64,000 bases of DNA from Amphibalanus amphitrite. Lineage: Eukaryota; Arthropoda; Thecostraca; Balanomorpha; Balanidae. Each line of letters opens with the position of its first letter. Positions within the stretch are counted from its first letter, which is position 1. The notes beneath the pieces are model-generated. The model made no database searches. It saw only the letters and a list, made by a program, of their open reading frames with translations, and was not told the origin of the DNA. The position numbers and the translations under genes are program-made. This document shows, piece after piece, positions 52,774 to 63,950 of this stretch. The stretch lies in the NCBI RefSeq assembly GCF_019059575.1, contig NW_024881501.1:1984001-2048000 (forward strand). The letters run 5' to 3'.

Positions 52774-55057
52774 TTAACCCTCACCCTGGCAGGGGGGGGG
52801 GTCGATGCGACCCCCCCTAAGGTTTTTCGAAGCTAGCGTAAAAACGACGGCGCGCAGCGCCGCCAAATTTGGCACAGCCTATGGGGCAACCATTTTACAT
52901 ATGACCTGAAAATTTCAGGTCCGAGTGGCCTTGGGTCAGGTCACCAGGTCAGGAAAACCGGTACAAGGTCATGGTCAAATTTCAATTTTCTTTTTGCACC
53001 TGTCCAACTCACAGTTTTGGACTGATTTCCTTCAAACTTTCAGGATGTGCTAAGTTCACCGAGTTGTATAACATATAGTTCGGGTTTTATGAGGTCACTG
53101 ACCTGAGGTCAGTTAGAGGTCATTACGTCGTAATGTTAAGCCTATGGGAAAATACTAAATTCGGAAAATACTGGAGATATCCGCTTCGTTCTATCACTTT
53201 TGTGCTTTGAAACCACAGTACTTAACAGCAGATCACTTGGTGCTTCTTTGTTTGGTGTACTTATCCATGGGTCAGGTCAAATGAGGTCAACTGAGGTCAA
53301 ATGACGTTTTTGCCAATAACTTGGCACATAATGACGCTAGAGCTTAAAAAATGGTATCATTGTGTTCCTGGTGATCAGCCGAATCGAATGATATACGATA
53401 TGATGCAATTTGGTTAACTTGAACTTAATTTATAAACTTTCAGGATGTGCTAAGTTCACCGAGTTGTATAACATATAGTTCGGGTTAATTTATAAATTTA
53501 AGTTTACTTAAAATTTAAGAAAAACTTAAAGTACACTTAACCTTCGCCCCAGTGGGGGGGGGGGGGCATATGTTACCACCCTGTCACGTTTTTTGCGTGT
53601 GAATAAAAACCGCGGTGCGTAGCGCCGCGCCGCTTGGGGTAGCTTTTGGTACATTAATTTTGGACAATGTGTGAAATTTTTGACCCCAGGTCATGTCAGG
53701 TCAGGTCACCAGGTCAAGTTAACTGACCAAGCCTTAAAAAAAGTTTGCAATCATGTCCAGCCTGCAGTGTTTGTCAGAAACGTTTGAAACTTGGTGGATT
53801 GCATGCTGTTATGGATGCCTACAATTTGTATATCTCGGATTTTTTATATCCGTGACCTAAGGTCAGGTCAGTGGCATGACCTTTCCATTACAAGTCAATG
53901 GAGAAAAATGAAAATGCCTCTAGATCCGTGTGTACGCATAGGAACAGTCCAAATATTTCAGAATCACAATGATTTAGTCCACTCGTGATGACCAAGGTGT
54001 CATTTTTGCTGATAGCCTCTAGAAAGGTCATCCGAGGTCATTTGAGGCTACAAACAGTTTTTTGCCAATAACTCGCGATTGGAAAGAGATAGAACGCTGG
54101 GGATGGTCTCATTGTGTTTGTCTTGTTGAGACGCATCGACTGATATGCAACATGACCTTTTCCGGTCAGGTCATGACCTTGACCTGAGGTCAAATTTTCA
54201 AGTTGACCTTTCAAGGTCAAATTATAGTTCATTCGACGCGTCTCGGTGAGGGGAACACGATTCTGGCAATAGAAATGTCGTGGCTTTTTGTAGTCGAAAG
54301 TTATTGGCGAAAAACACTTTTCGTAAAAGCAGCTATTTTTGGAGTTTTTGCCCTCTGGAGGCTAAACCGTTGACCTGAGGTCAATATTGATAATGACCTT
54401 TTCAAAAGAAGAGTTCAAAAGCTATCGATTGTTCTATCATGCGTTTTTCTAGCTACCATAGTTCCTGAGATAGCGGCATGTTTTCTGAAAAATATAATGA
54501 CAATTGGCAAATTTTGACCTTTGATGACCTCTGGTGACTCTAATATTGCTCTAAGGTGAAAAATGACCGAAATACTTTCAAACGTTCGCACTGAGAGCTA
54601 TCGACTGCTTTTTACCGCGTCTTTCTAGCCCTCTTAGTTTTTGAGTTAGAGGTGGGTGGTAACATATGCCCCCCCCTCACTAGGGCGAAGTTGGCCGAGA
54701 CCGCCACTGGGGCGCGGGTTAAGCAAGCTAAAAAGTATATCATTCGACGCGCCTTGACGTGCTGAGTTCACTGGTGCTTTTCGTTTTGCTCTATCTTAAT
54801 TAGATCAAAAGTTATAAGCGAAAAACTTTTGACCTGTTTTTAGCGAAATTTTTACATTTATACCCCCCAAAACCCCCCTGAATATTGACCTAGAGCAACC
54901 AAATTTGCACAGGGGCGAGAACTCCAGGGGGCCCACCTACCTATCAAATTTGGTGTTTCTAGGTGCCATAGGAGCCAATCGCGAGGGGGGGTCGCATCGA
55001 CCCCCCCCCCCCCTGCCAGGCCGTGTTATGAAAAATGCCCTGTCAGGGCGGGGTTAA
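52774..55057. mobile_element. TTAA-flanked AGGTCA-rich element, copy G (with copy H inside)
   Basis: TTAA at 52774-52777 and 55054-55057. Hairpin loops TCGATGCGA (left) and TCGCATCGA (right), exact inverses. Removing the nested copy H leaves about 1.09 kb. A 45-bp block (ggatgtgctaagttcaccga and following) is duplicated at 53042 and 53442 next to the nested insertion. Confidence 0.82.
53537..54722. mobile_element. TTAA-flanked AGGTCA-rich element, copy H (nested)
   Basis: TTAA at 53537-53540 and 54719-54722; 1,178 bp, almost the same size as copies A, B, F and J. Ends share GCATATGTTACCAC / GTGGTAACATATGC next to the G/C tracts. AGGTCATGACCT at 54168-54179. Confidence 0.83.
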
Positions 55058-55487
55058 TCCGCGCCAGGCTTGGTCTGAGTTATTCGTGCCGTGCTGGGGG
55101 TGGGGGGATGGGGGCGTTTTCACGCCCCCCCCCCCCCCCACCGTCAAACTCGGCTCCTGGGCTACGTGGCGACACGCGGTAAGTGGCATTCGAAAAAAAT
55201 AATGACAAATATTTCAGTCACTTTTTAGGTCAGGTTAAAGGTCAAGTCGCCAGAGGTCATCAAAGATCAAATTTGCTCTATGTAGGTATTTCAACAATTT
55301 TTGAAACATCCGACGCATATCTCGGGACCCAATAGACCTACATCGCCGTGGAAAAGCGCATTCGATAGCTCTTTCACAGGCCTTTCTGATTATTGCCCTC
55401 AGATTTGACTTCAGGTCGACGGTTTAGCCTCCAGAGGGCAAAAACTGAAAAATAGCCGTTCTTACGAAAACAAGTTTCTCGGCAATA
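55058..55487. mobile_element. TTAA-type element, left-end fragment I
   Basis: Shares the TTAA at 55054-55057 with copy G. Hairpin loop CGTTTTCACG at about 55116-55125. Interior resembles copies A/B, then breaks at about 55487 where a fragment of the 12818-type element begins. Confidence 0.65.
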
Positions 55488-55622
55488 TCACGTGGGTTGT
55501 ATAACGGAATGGCTGCTACCAGTGTACGCGGTCAAATGTGTAAAAATACGCAACACTTCTTCAACTCTACGATGGCCCATAGTCATACCTCCAGGGGGCC
55601 CATACCTACCGGGTCTCCCCTA
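55488..55622. mobile_element. Right-end fragment of the 12818-type element
   Basis: About 135 bp nearly identical to 13617-13748 (cacgtgggttgtataacgga, ggcccatacct, gggtctcccctac), one short insertion aside. Confidence 0.8.
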
Positions 55623-55821
55623 CCTAACATATCGCCATGAAACATTCAGGACCACTCCGGGCATCAATTTTACACCTTATGAGTTGTGACAAACATTTTT
55701 CCAGAGTCTATGATAGATCGGCCGCAAATGACGTCAATGTGACGTCATGCTCTGCCATTTTCGACCAAAAAAAAAGATTTGCGAGAAAAGCTGTCGCACG
55801 TAGGGGAGAGCGGGGCCAGTT

Positions 55822-56655
55822 GAAACACGGGGTTAGATGAAACATGGCTTTATTTTCAACAGTATGCAACATATGGCGTTGCCGACACCACTGCGCATCC
55901 GCGCTCGACCACTTCCTTTGTCAACGGCGTTTGGGCGGCAAACGGACGGTAATTTTGATTTGACACTTGTTTTTGTGTTTTTGAGGGGCGTTTGGGAGAA
56001 ATCGTTCTTATGAATATTTTGTGATATCTCATATACCTTTGTTTGCTGAAAGAAGAACTCCTGGCTCCGGAATAACACCTTATTTGGCCCTTCATTCAGC
56101 ATGATGCCGTCCTTCCAGCTCGTTTGACATGTGCTTTACGGCGCGTGCGAGATGGCGGGAGCGGATGGGGTCAATTGGAACGCTTCTCTGAGGGTCAGTT
56201 GAAACAGGGCCACAGGCCGTTTCAATGGACCCCGGTGAGTAACACGGGGTCAGATGAAACATGGCTTTATTTTCAACAGTATGCAACATATGGCATTGCC
56301 GACACCACTGCGCATCCGCGCTCGACCACTTCCTTTGTCAACGGCGTTTGGGCGGCAAACGGACGGTAATTTTGATTTGACACTTGTTTTTGTGTTTTTG
56401 AGGGGCGTTTGGGAGAAATCGTTCTTATGAATATTTTGTGATATCTCATATGCCTTTGTTTGCTGAAAGAAGAACTCCTGGCTCCGGAATAACACCTTAT
56501 TTGGCCCTTCATTCAGCATGATGCCGTCCCTCCAGCTCGTTTGACATGTGCTTTACGGCGCGTGCGAGATGGCGGGAGCGGATGGGGTCAATTGGAACGC
56601 TTCTCTGAGGGTCAGTTGAAACAGGGCCACAGGCCGTTTCAATGGACCCCGGTGA
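55822..56655. repeat. 417-bp tandem duplication
   Basis: Copies about 55822-56238 and 56239-56655 differ at only a handful of bases. An 89-codon minus-strand frame (55833-56102 and 56250-56519) is open in both copies, but the recency of the duplication explains this. Confidence 0.9.
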
Positions 56656-57119
56656 CCTTTGCAATGGTTATTGTTCAGGGGCATTAAAGGAAATAGTCCA
56701 CCTTTGAAATGAGCTTTTAAACTGAATTAGTAGTTTAATAGAGCTAATTTTTTTACCCCTTTTTCTCCAGTCATTTGCTTGAAAGCACACTATAGCCTGA
56801 GATATTTCTCATTTTTATCATCCGCCCATTTTACCATAGTCTATGTACTTTATGTCACCTATAATGAGGAACTTTGCACTTTTAGCTTTCCAACGACCTA
56901 TTGAATGTAGCATTTGGAAAAGTAAACCGGACAAAATATCTCCTTAAGAAAGTGGCATTAAAGAGGAAAACATCCCATTGTTAAGGATAGGTGCAATTGA
57001 CCCCATGGGCTGGTTCAATTGACCCTCGCATCGGGGTCATTTGAAACGGGCGTAGAGCTGTTTTATAAGCATGCGTTTGGCAGCAAAATATGTTTAAAAC
57101 ATAATTTTACATATCTTTA

Positions 57120-58298
57120 CCCGCGCCCCACTGGGGGGGCTATTTATAGCCCCCCTCCCGTTTTTCTGCAATAACTTCCAAACCGCTTGACGGATCGACG
57201 CCAAACTTTCAGGACCTTCGGCTGCATCAATTTGACACCTTGTGTCAAATTTTGAACTTTGTAGCTACCATAGGTCGGCCGGAAATGACGTCAGAGTGAC
57301 GTCATGTTCGTCCGATTTCGACGCAAAACATTGAACCACGGCAATCGCTCCCAAGAGCTCAGTTTTTAAGCTAGATCCAATTTCTTTGCATGAAAGGACT
57401 CAGAATTGACCGCGCTATCAAACTGCCATCTCGGATTTTCAAAATTTTGAAAATTTCGAAAATTTTATATAATAATATTCAAAATTTATATTTTTATATT
57501 TTTTTCAAAAAGTTTTTGACTTTTCGAAAAAACCGGAATATATGTGACAGAACGCATAATGTTGACTAACTATAGCAAGTTTTAGCTAAATATCTTCAAA
57601 AATGGCCAAGTTATACGCATTATTGCAAAAAAATTCACAATTATTAATTTTTCAAATCAATTTTTCAGTACGTATTTGACATCGTACACCAATATAAATG
57701 GCACCATCGTGTTCCTGAGCTCAAACTGCATCCAGTAGACACCTTTTTGTTGAAAAATATAAACTTCAAAATTTGACCTTTTTTGACCTGAAAGTGACCT
57801 GACCTAAGCGAAATTCGACTCCAAATGACCTCGAATGACACAGACGACATCAAATTCGAAATCTATGGCCTAAATGGACCATAAAACATGTGTCACGTGA
57901 CCGACGCATGATATAATATTTTTGTGACCTGTGATGACCTGACCCTGACCTGAAAATCAAAGTACAAGTTTGGTACCCTCAAAGTATCTAGAGCATCTCT
58001 TCACGAGTGTGGAAACCAAAAATGAGCCTGATCTGACTTGTAAGACGGCGGCCAGAGCCCAAAATGTGAACAAGCCAAAATGCTAATAATTTTTACTTTG
58101 ACCTGACCTGTGACGTCATCGATGACCTCAAGGTCAATGAAATTAGGTTTCGCTCGACAGTTTTTCCGGGGCTATCAGACGCCGTTTGAATTTTGACGAT
58201 CGGCCCAGTAGTTTTGGAGTTAGGAGGGGGGGCTATGAATAGCCCCCCCCCCCCCAGTAGGGCGTGTTATACACAGACCCCAGTGGGGCGCGGGTTAA
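57120..58298. mobile_element. TTAA-type AGGTCA-rich element, copy J
   Basis: Left flank TTTA (57116-57119), right TTAA (58295-58298); 1,175 bp. Hairpin loops CTATTTATAG and CTATGAATAG. Interior has gacctgacc runs (57780-57800, 57925-57950, 58100-58130). Confidence 0.8.
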
Positions 58299-58610
58299 AA
58301 TAAAGCCAAAAGAGCATATTTTTTTTCATGGCATTGTGCATTTTTCGATATGACAACTAGATCTCGCTGTGCATGTCAATATATAAAAAGTGGTTCAACT
58401 GGCCCCGCTCTCCCCTACAGTTTTGGAGATAGAGGAAGATTTTTAAAGATTTGAAATATAACAGGGTTAGAAAACTGTTATCGCATATTTGTGAAAAATT
58501 TGAATCTCAACCCCGAGAGGTACCTACCCGAGTGGTTTTTGGTTTAATGCCATAAAATACTAAAGAAATTCAAAATTTTGACCGAACAAAAACGGAATAT
58601 AGCTACAGGT

Positions 58611-58830
58611 ATCGCGGGTTCAGCGGTAGGTTTTGCACCTAGGAAATTTAGTGTACTTCAGGCTGTATCTTCGTCGTCTTAAGGTTTTAAGTGTTGAAGA
58701 TGCGATCGATTTATTAGTTCACAAGCCGGCCATGATCGTGGAAAATGGCTTCATCGTAGATCGGTATAGTTTCTGAGATATAACCGGAAATGTAAAAGTG
58801 CAAAACCAACCGCTTAATCTCGCTAGAGCC
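58611..58830. mobile_element. ~220-bp MITE, copy 1
   Basis: Ends tcgcgggttcagcggtaggt and its inverse (aaccaaccgcttaatctcgc). The interior matches copy 2 at 61011-61235 (atttagtgtacttcaggctg, cgtcgtcttaag). Confidence 0.72.
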
Positions 58831-59572
58831 GTACCTACTACATAACTATTCGTCTGCTATTTACATGCCACATTTGAGCTAGATAGTTCCATTTTTGGCA
58901 AAGTAATGGCGAAAAAAAAACTACTCAAAATTTATGACGTAAAATTTTCAAACTCAATTTTGAGCCGTTATAGAATACGCAGAGACAACAAGACACCCTT
59001 TTGTGCAAAAATATCAGTTTTGAAATTTGACATTTTTGACCTGACCTTGACCTGACCTCCACCAGAACGGAACCTAAACCGACCCTTATGGTCGTCCAGC
59101 ATGCTCCATTGAGTTGGAAATGTAAAATTGGCCACAAAACATGTATCACACGACCAATGACCATGTACCTAGTACCTATAGTTGGATCCATATTGTGATC
59201 CTTTGTGACCTGACCTCTGTGACCTGACCTGGCACCAGTGACCTCCTAAGCAGCGTATGCATTAGGCGACCAACGCTGCATCGATGATTTTCGATAACAT
59301 GCCTTTTATTCGATGTTGTAACGCATTCCTTAGAAGGCCCGTAATCGGTGAGAAATGCGACCTTTGACCTGACCTGTGACATCATCAGTTGCACCTAGAT
59401 CAATGAAACCTGGTCACAAGATTCCTGGTGGCGCTATCAAACTTCGTTTGAATTTTCCAAATCGGTCGATGCCTAACTTTCCGAGATCTTAGGGGGGGGG
59501 GTACAAAACGCCCCCCCCCCCCCCACCAACGGGTGGTAGGGTCGGCTAATAGCCCAACACGGCGCGGGTTAA
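58831..59572. mobile_element. TTAA-type element, right part K
   Basis: AGGTCA-rich interior (59037-59060, 59205-59240), G/C-tract hairpin at about 59490-59523, terminal ggcgcgggttaa with TTAA at 59569-59572. The left end was not found. Confidence 0.6.
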
Positions 59573-59574
59573 AT

Positions 59575-60990
59575 GCCCCTGCCGATATTCATTGAACTTA
59601 GTCGAATATTCACATATGCTATTCTTATTCGGTGAAAAATCACGGTATGCGTGCTCTAATGATGTGCTCCCAGTGTCGAACTAAATAGGTGCCCGTTACC
59701 TTACCGTATTTGATTAGACAGGTGCCGATTCCGATCGAAGAGGTGTACACAATACCTACACATGTAAGTATGCACTTATTTCGGTAAAAATTATTTCGCC
59801 GGCTTCCTCTCGGGTACTTGTAAGATGCTTTAAAAGAAGCGAATACAATTTCTGGAAGGTGTAACTGTACCTGTCACTTGGGTATCGTCTTTTCAAGAGC
59901 CGGGGAAGTCCTAAAAATAGGCATGATTCGTCGGCCATAGAAAACATCCTTTATCGGGCCTCACATCCTAATTGACGCATAAACACTTGAAGGGTCTGCT
60001 CCCAACTCACCATTCCAGTCTGCGCAGCCTCGAGTCGGTCGCCCGTGAGCGCACCTCAGCTCACGAGTCGCGGGTCACGGGTCGCGGGTCACGGGTCACG
60101 GGTCACGGCCACCATCCGGCCATGAGTGTGTCACGGGTGAGCGGGCCGCCTGGCCGGCTCCGTGCCTGACTCGCCCCGAGCACTGCAGGGGCCGCGGGTC
60201 GCGGGCTGGCCGCTGATTCTGTGTCAGCCGCCGGGGGCAGCTGCCAACCACGCCGGCCGGCCAAGGAATTCGGCCGGCCGCTGCCAGCCGGCCGGCCCGG
60301 CCAGCGTGGCCGCCCGGGCAGCGCCGGCAGCGCGGCAGCAGGGTCAGCACGAGCAGCGCGGCCCTATACAGCCGGTCCGGTCCAGCAGTCAGTCCTTACA
60401 GCCGGTCCGGCCCTGCAGCAGCCCCTACAGTCGGTCCGGTCCGGGTCCATCAGTTCCGACACGGCCTCCGTAACCAGCAGTCCTTATAACAGCCAAACCA
60501 GTCCGGCCCCAGCACTCCCTAAAGACCCACAGGTCCTAGCAGTGCCTACAGGCCTTCCGGTCCCTCAGCCCCCACAGCCGGTCCGGATCGGTCCATCAGC
60601 TCCACAGTCGGTCCAGACCAGACCCCCAGCTGGCCGCTGGCCGATCGCAGGCTGATATGGGCCCAGCTGGCCGCTCCGATCGCAGACCATATGACCCCAG
60701 CTGGCCACTTTGGGACCCCGGGTGACTCCTGGCCCAGCTGGCCGCTCGGATCGCAGGCCACTGGTATCCCCTCGGACGGCCGTAGTCCTCCGCGTCTGAC
60801 GGCCGATAAATGACGCGCTCGGCGGCCGCGGGGCCGCGCCAGGATCAGCGCCGACCTCAGGGACAGTGACCCCACGACTGGCCACGGCAGCGCTGACCTA
60901 AGGGACAAGAACCCCACGGCTGGCCACGGCAGCGCCAGGACCAGCGCTGACCTCAGGGACGGTGACCCTACGACAGGCCGCGGCCGCGGC
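59575..60990. other. Intergenic, GC-rich with short repeats
   Basis: 60060-60110 repeats cgggtcacgggtcgcgggtc. 60360-60450 repeats acagccggtccggtccagca. 60840-60970 repeats tggccacggcagcgctgacc. Open frames on both strands fit repeat composition and no domain is recognised. Confidence 0.4.
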
Positions 60991-61010
60991 CCTCAGGAAG
61001 GTACAGGACT

Positions 61011-61235
61011 CGCGGGTTTTAGCGGCAAGTTTTGAACCTATGAAATTTAGTATACTTCAGACTATGTCTTCGTCGTCTTAAGCTTTTAAGTGTTGATGAT
61101 GCGATCGTTTTGTTCGTCCTGCAATCGAAGCCTGCCATTATCGCCTAAAATGGCTTCATCGTAGATCGATTAGTTTCTGAGATATAACCGGAAATGTAAA
61201 AGGGCAAAACCTACCGCTTTATCTCGCGAGAACCG
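61011..61235. mobile_element. ~220-bp MITE, copy 2
   Basis: Ends ctcgcgggttttagcggcaa and inverse (cctaccgctttatctcgcga). About 80% similar to copy 1 by eye. Inserted in intergenic DNA. Confidence 0.72.
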
Positions 61236-61289
61236 TACTCTGGCCCGGTGTCTGCCACTAGACTCGTCGGTAGGGGACCGTAACGGGAA

Positions 61290-61505
61290 GGAGCGAGGTC
61301 CACCCGCCCTGTCAGCTGCCACCCGCCCTGTCTGCAGGTCCACCCGCCCTGTTAGCTGTCACCTGCCCTGTCGCCGACAGCCGACAGACCCGGGTCCACC
61401 CGCCCTGTCTGCAGGTCCACCCGCCCCGTCGTCTGACAGCTGACAGACCCGGGTCCACCCGCCCTGTCTCCTAACAGCTGACAGACCCGGGTCCACCCGC
61501 CCGGT
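61290..61505. repeat. Minisatellite gacccgggtccacccgccct
   Basis: Five to six units of about 40 bp alternating with ctgacagctgacag. Intergenic, downstream of the PLA2G15-like gene. Confidence 0.8.
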
Positions 61506-61509
61506 TAGC

Positions 61510-62927
61510 CGCCGGTGTCGTGTCGGCGCCCCCAGAGGCCGCTGGCAGCAGTTCGTCACGGCCCCCGTGGCGGCGCAAAGTCCAGCGCAGCTCGGAGCGC
61601 CGTGCCGGCGAACAGACGCGGCCGAAACGACCTGGCTCTATGTCAGCCCCCAGTGCTCAGCATCTACTGCCGTCAAAACCCAGACCATTTTACCGCTGGC
61701 GATTGATCCGCCCGGGTCTCTCAAGAGGATTACGCACGTATCTGTTTTCATCTATGTAGCTTTTTGGTGCGGCTCAACACTGGAGTCTGGAAACAATGCG
61801 CATTCGCTGCAAAGAAAAAAAATCAACAAAGATAAAGACCACAAATTCCATGAATTAAAATAGCAGCCACTGCATGCGTTGATATGTATTTGATGACAAT
61901 ATTCACACACCCTATATGATACTGCTGAAACATGCCTCAGTAGATGCCCCATAGTTACACAGTAAACAGTAAACACACCAGACTCTGCTCACGCGCCGTC
62001 AGCAGGATGAAAGCTCGTGTTCGTCACTCCCTATCAGAGATTACACGCAAGATAACACATAGCTGAAAGAAAGTACTTGAGCTGTTTAGATGCGCTACAT
62101 CATGCTTACAGATGAACCCTGCAAGCAGCCTATGCTATTAGGCTAATGTGCTGCTAATACACTGATTGCATCGGGCATGCGCCGTTCGGTTACATAGTTC
62201 CGTTATCATATGGTAATGGCATGGATTAGGTAGTATTATCTCATCCATGGTAATGGCATACATAATATAGAGAGAGCGCTGACCTAGGTCCGACACAGTC
62301 GTGGCGGTCCTAATAACCTGATTAATACGACACTAATACACGTCACACGAATGCCTCACATGCAGCACACCGAATAAGGTCGAGAAACGCCCCGCTAAAA
62401 CGGGGATGCCGTTCGGGGGCTGTGCGAGTAAGGCCACTGCGCCGTGGCCTCCTGAGAACTGTCGTGGTAGTGTACCGCCCGCGTCCAGCTCAGCGGGGCC
62501 GGCGGCCGCCGCCGGTACTGCAGCCTGCCGCGCCGGCCACCAGGGCGGCGCCACCAGTCACCGCGCCGGTCCCAACACACGGGGAGTGTGGGCCCGGCAC
62601 ACATCTGCCTGGTCTACAGCAGCAACTATTGCTACAGTCGTCTTCCCGGGCGCATAAAACCCGCCCCACTTCACCCTTCTGACTACAACACCGACTGAGA
62701 GGACTGCCATCTGCCGTCCACTGCCTATCCCACCGTCCACCGTCCGTAATTCACCGTCCGTTATTCACCATCTGTCCCACCGTCCGTCCATTCTCCACTG
62801 TGCACTCCCGTCTGGTACACACGAGACGCGTCTCGACGAGCCGCCCGCTATCTGTCACAGCGGCCGCCCGGCGTCCCCCACACCAGCTGCACTGCAGCCG
62901 CCCGGTGTCTGTTCCACCACCAGTCCG
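61510..62927. other. Intergenic 3' flank of lipase gene, unassigned
   Basis: No gene supported. The PLA2G15-like 3' UTR should occupy the right part. No clear minus-strand AATAAA close to the stop was seen. Confidence 0.35.
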
Positions 62928-63171
62928 TCAGACGAGCTGTCCGCCGTTGAGCGCCGCCAGGTGGTTGACGATCTCGGCGGCCATGGCCGGCTTGGTGATC
63001 ATGCCCATGTGATCGGCGTCCGGATAGAGTCGGCTGGCCAGCGGCTGGCGCTGCCGGCCGCGCCACGACTCGCACCACTGCAGGCTGCGCAGGTTCACCG
63101 TGCCGTCACCGGCGCCCTTCACCACGTGATCGGGCGAGTCCGGGAACTTGGCCATGTCCGTGTACACCACC
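62928..63171 (-). CDS. PLA2G15: PLA2G15/LCAT-family lipase, last coding exon
   Basis: 244 nt, 80 codons plus TGA. Secreted/lysosomal alpha/beta-hydrolase that acts on phospholipids, moving or releasing the sn-2 acyl chain. The sequence shows GAGDGTVNLRSLQWCESW, whose Asp is the expected catalytic acid, and YPDADHMGMI, whose His completes the triad; human PLA2G15 has GDGDGTVN and SEHIEML at these places. The serine and lid lie in exons right of the window. Acceptor CTGTATCAG|GGTGGTG, phase 2. Could be another LCAT-family member, but the DGTVN...DH pair makes the family firm. Confidence 0.85.
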
Positions 63172-63350
63172 CTGATACAGACAGACAGACACGGGTACAG
63201 GTCAGCACGGTCTGTCCGTGTACACCACCCTGGTACAGACAGACACGGGTACCGGTCAGCACGGTCTGTCCGTGTACACCACCCTGGTACAGAGAGGTAC
63301 AGGTCAGCACGGTCTGTCCGTGTACACCACCCTGGTACAGAGAGACAGAC
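63158..63350 (-). repeat. Array of lipase last-exon acceptor copies
   Basis: The minus-strand block TACCAG|GGTGGTGTACACGGACA is copied three more times upstream (near 63214, 63270, 63316) with a ~50-bp period. Each copy has the CAG and 17-18 nt of exon almost unchanged. Confidence 0.87.
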
Positions 63351-63728
63351 ACGGGCAGTGCTGGAAATGAGGCCGCTTTCTGGTCCCGGCGTTTTATTCT
63401 CCGGGCGGGTTAAAGGTAGTGTGCCAGCTTTCCTGGACCGTATGGAGTTAATGGCCCAGATAAGGAGAACCGGATTTTTAGAACTTATCCATACCTTCAA
63501 AACTCATGGAAACGTCTTAAATTCTTCAAATTTTGAGTAGGTACCCCAGTGCGAAATTCGCCCCGACGGGTTGTCGGTCGTACCCCAACCACATTTCACA
63601 CCACTATGAACAATAAATGCTTACACTGAAATCGCTATTACCGATATGCTCATCCAATCAAGTTTCGATAAACCCGTTCATCATCATCTCCTGCGGTTCC
63701 GAACACGCCTGTTAGGTGGTGCGGTAGA

Positions 63729-63950
63729 CCGCGCCCAAAGCCAGGGCCCCGGTAACGTGAGGTAGCCGAGTCGGGGCAGCGTGCGCTGACCCAAGCCGGG
63801 GCCGCGCGTCCTCCCGGTGTCATGTGATAGCCCGGGGCTGCCCGCGGGGATGCGGTAGACCGCGCCCAAAGCTGCGGCCCCGGCTTGGGTCAGCGCACGC
63901 TGCCCCGACTCGGCTACCTCACGTTACCGGGGCCCTGGCTTTGGGCGCGG
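63729..63950. repeat. Perfect 77-bp inverted repeat
   Basis: 63729-63805 and 63874-63950 are exact reverse complements with a 68-bp spacer. The block gcggtagaccgcgcccaaag at 63721 is also directly repeated at 63852. GC-rich, non-coding, presumably in an intron of the lipase gene. Confidence 0.85.

Larger units (their letters stand above)
55801..58417. mobile_element. TA-flanked GGGGAGAGCGGGG element with nested insert
   Basis: Perfect TIRs TAGGGGAGAGCGGGGCCAGT (from 55801) and the inverse ending CTCTCCCCTA (58417). The interior phrase cagttgaaac(a/g)ggg recurs. It contains a 417-bp tandem duplication and a nested TTAA element (57120-58294). No transposase recognised. Confidence 0.75.

Noticed and set aside
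55833..56519. 89-codon minus-strand ORF, open in both copies of a tandem duplication
   Set aside because: The duplication is too recent for the shared openness to show selection, the ORF lies inside a transposon and no domain is visible.
60221..60655. 144-codon plus ORF rich in Pro/Ser/Gln
   Set aside because: Built from cagccggtccgg repeats; no domain or splice context.
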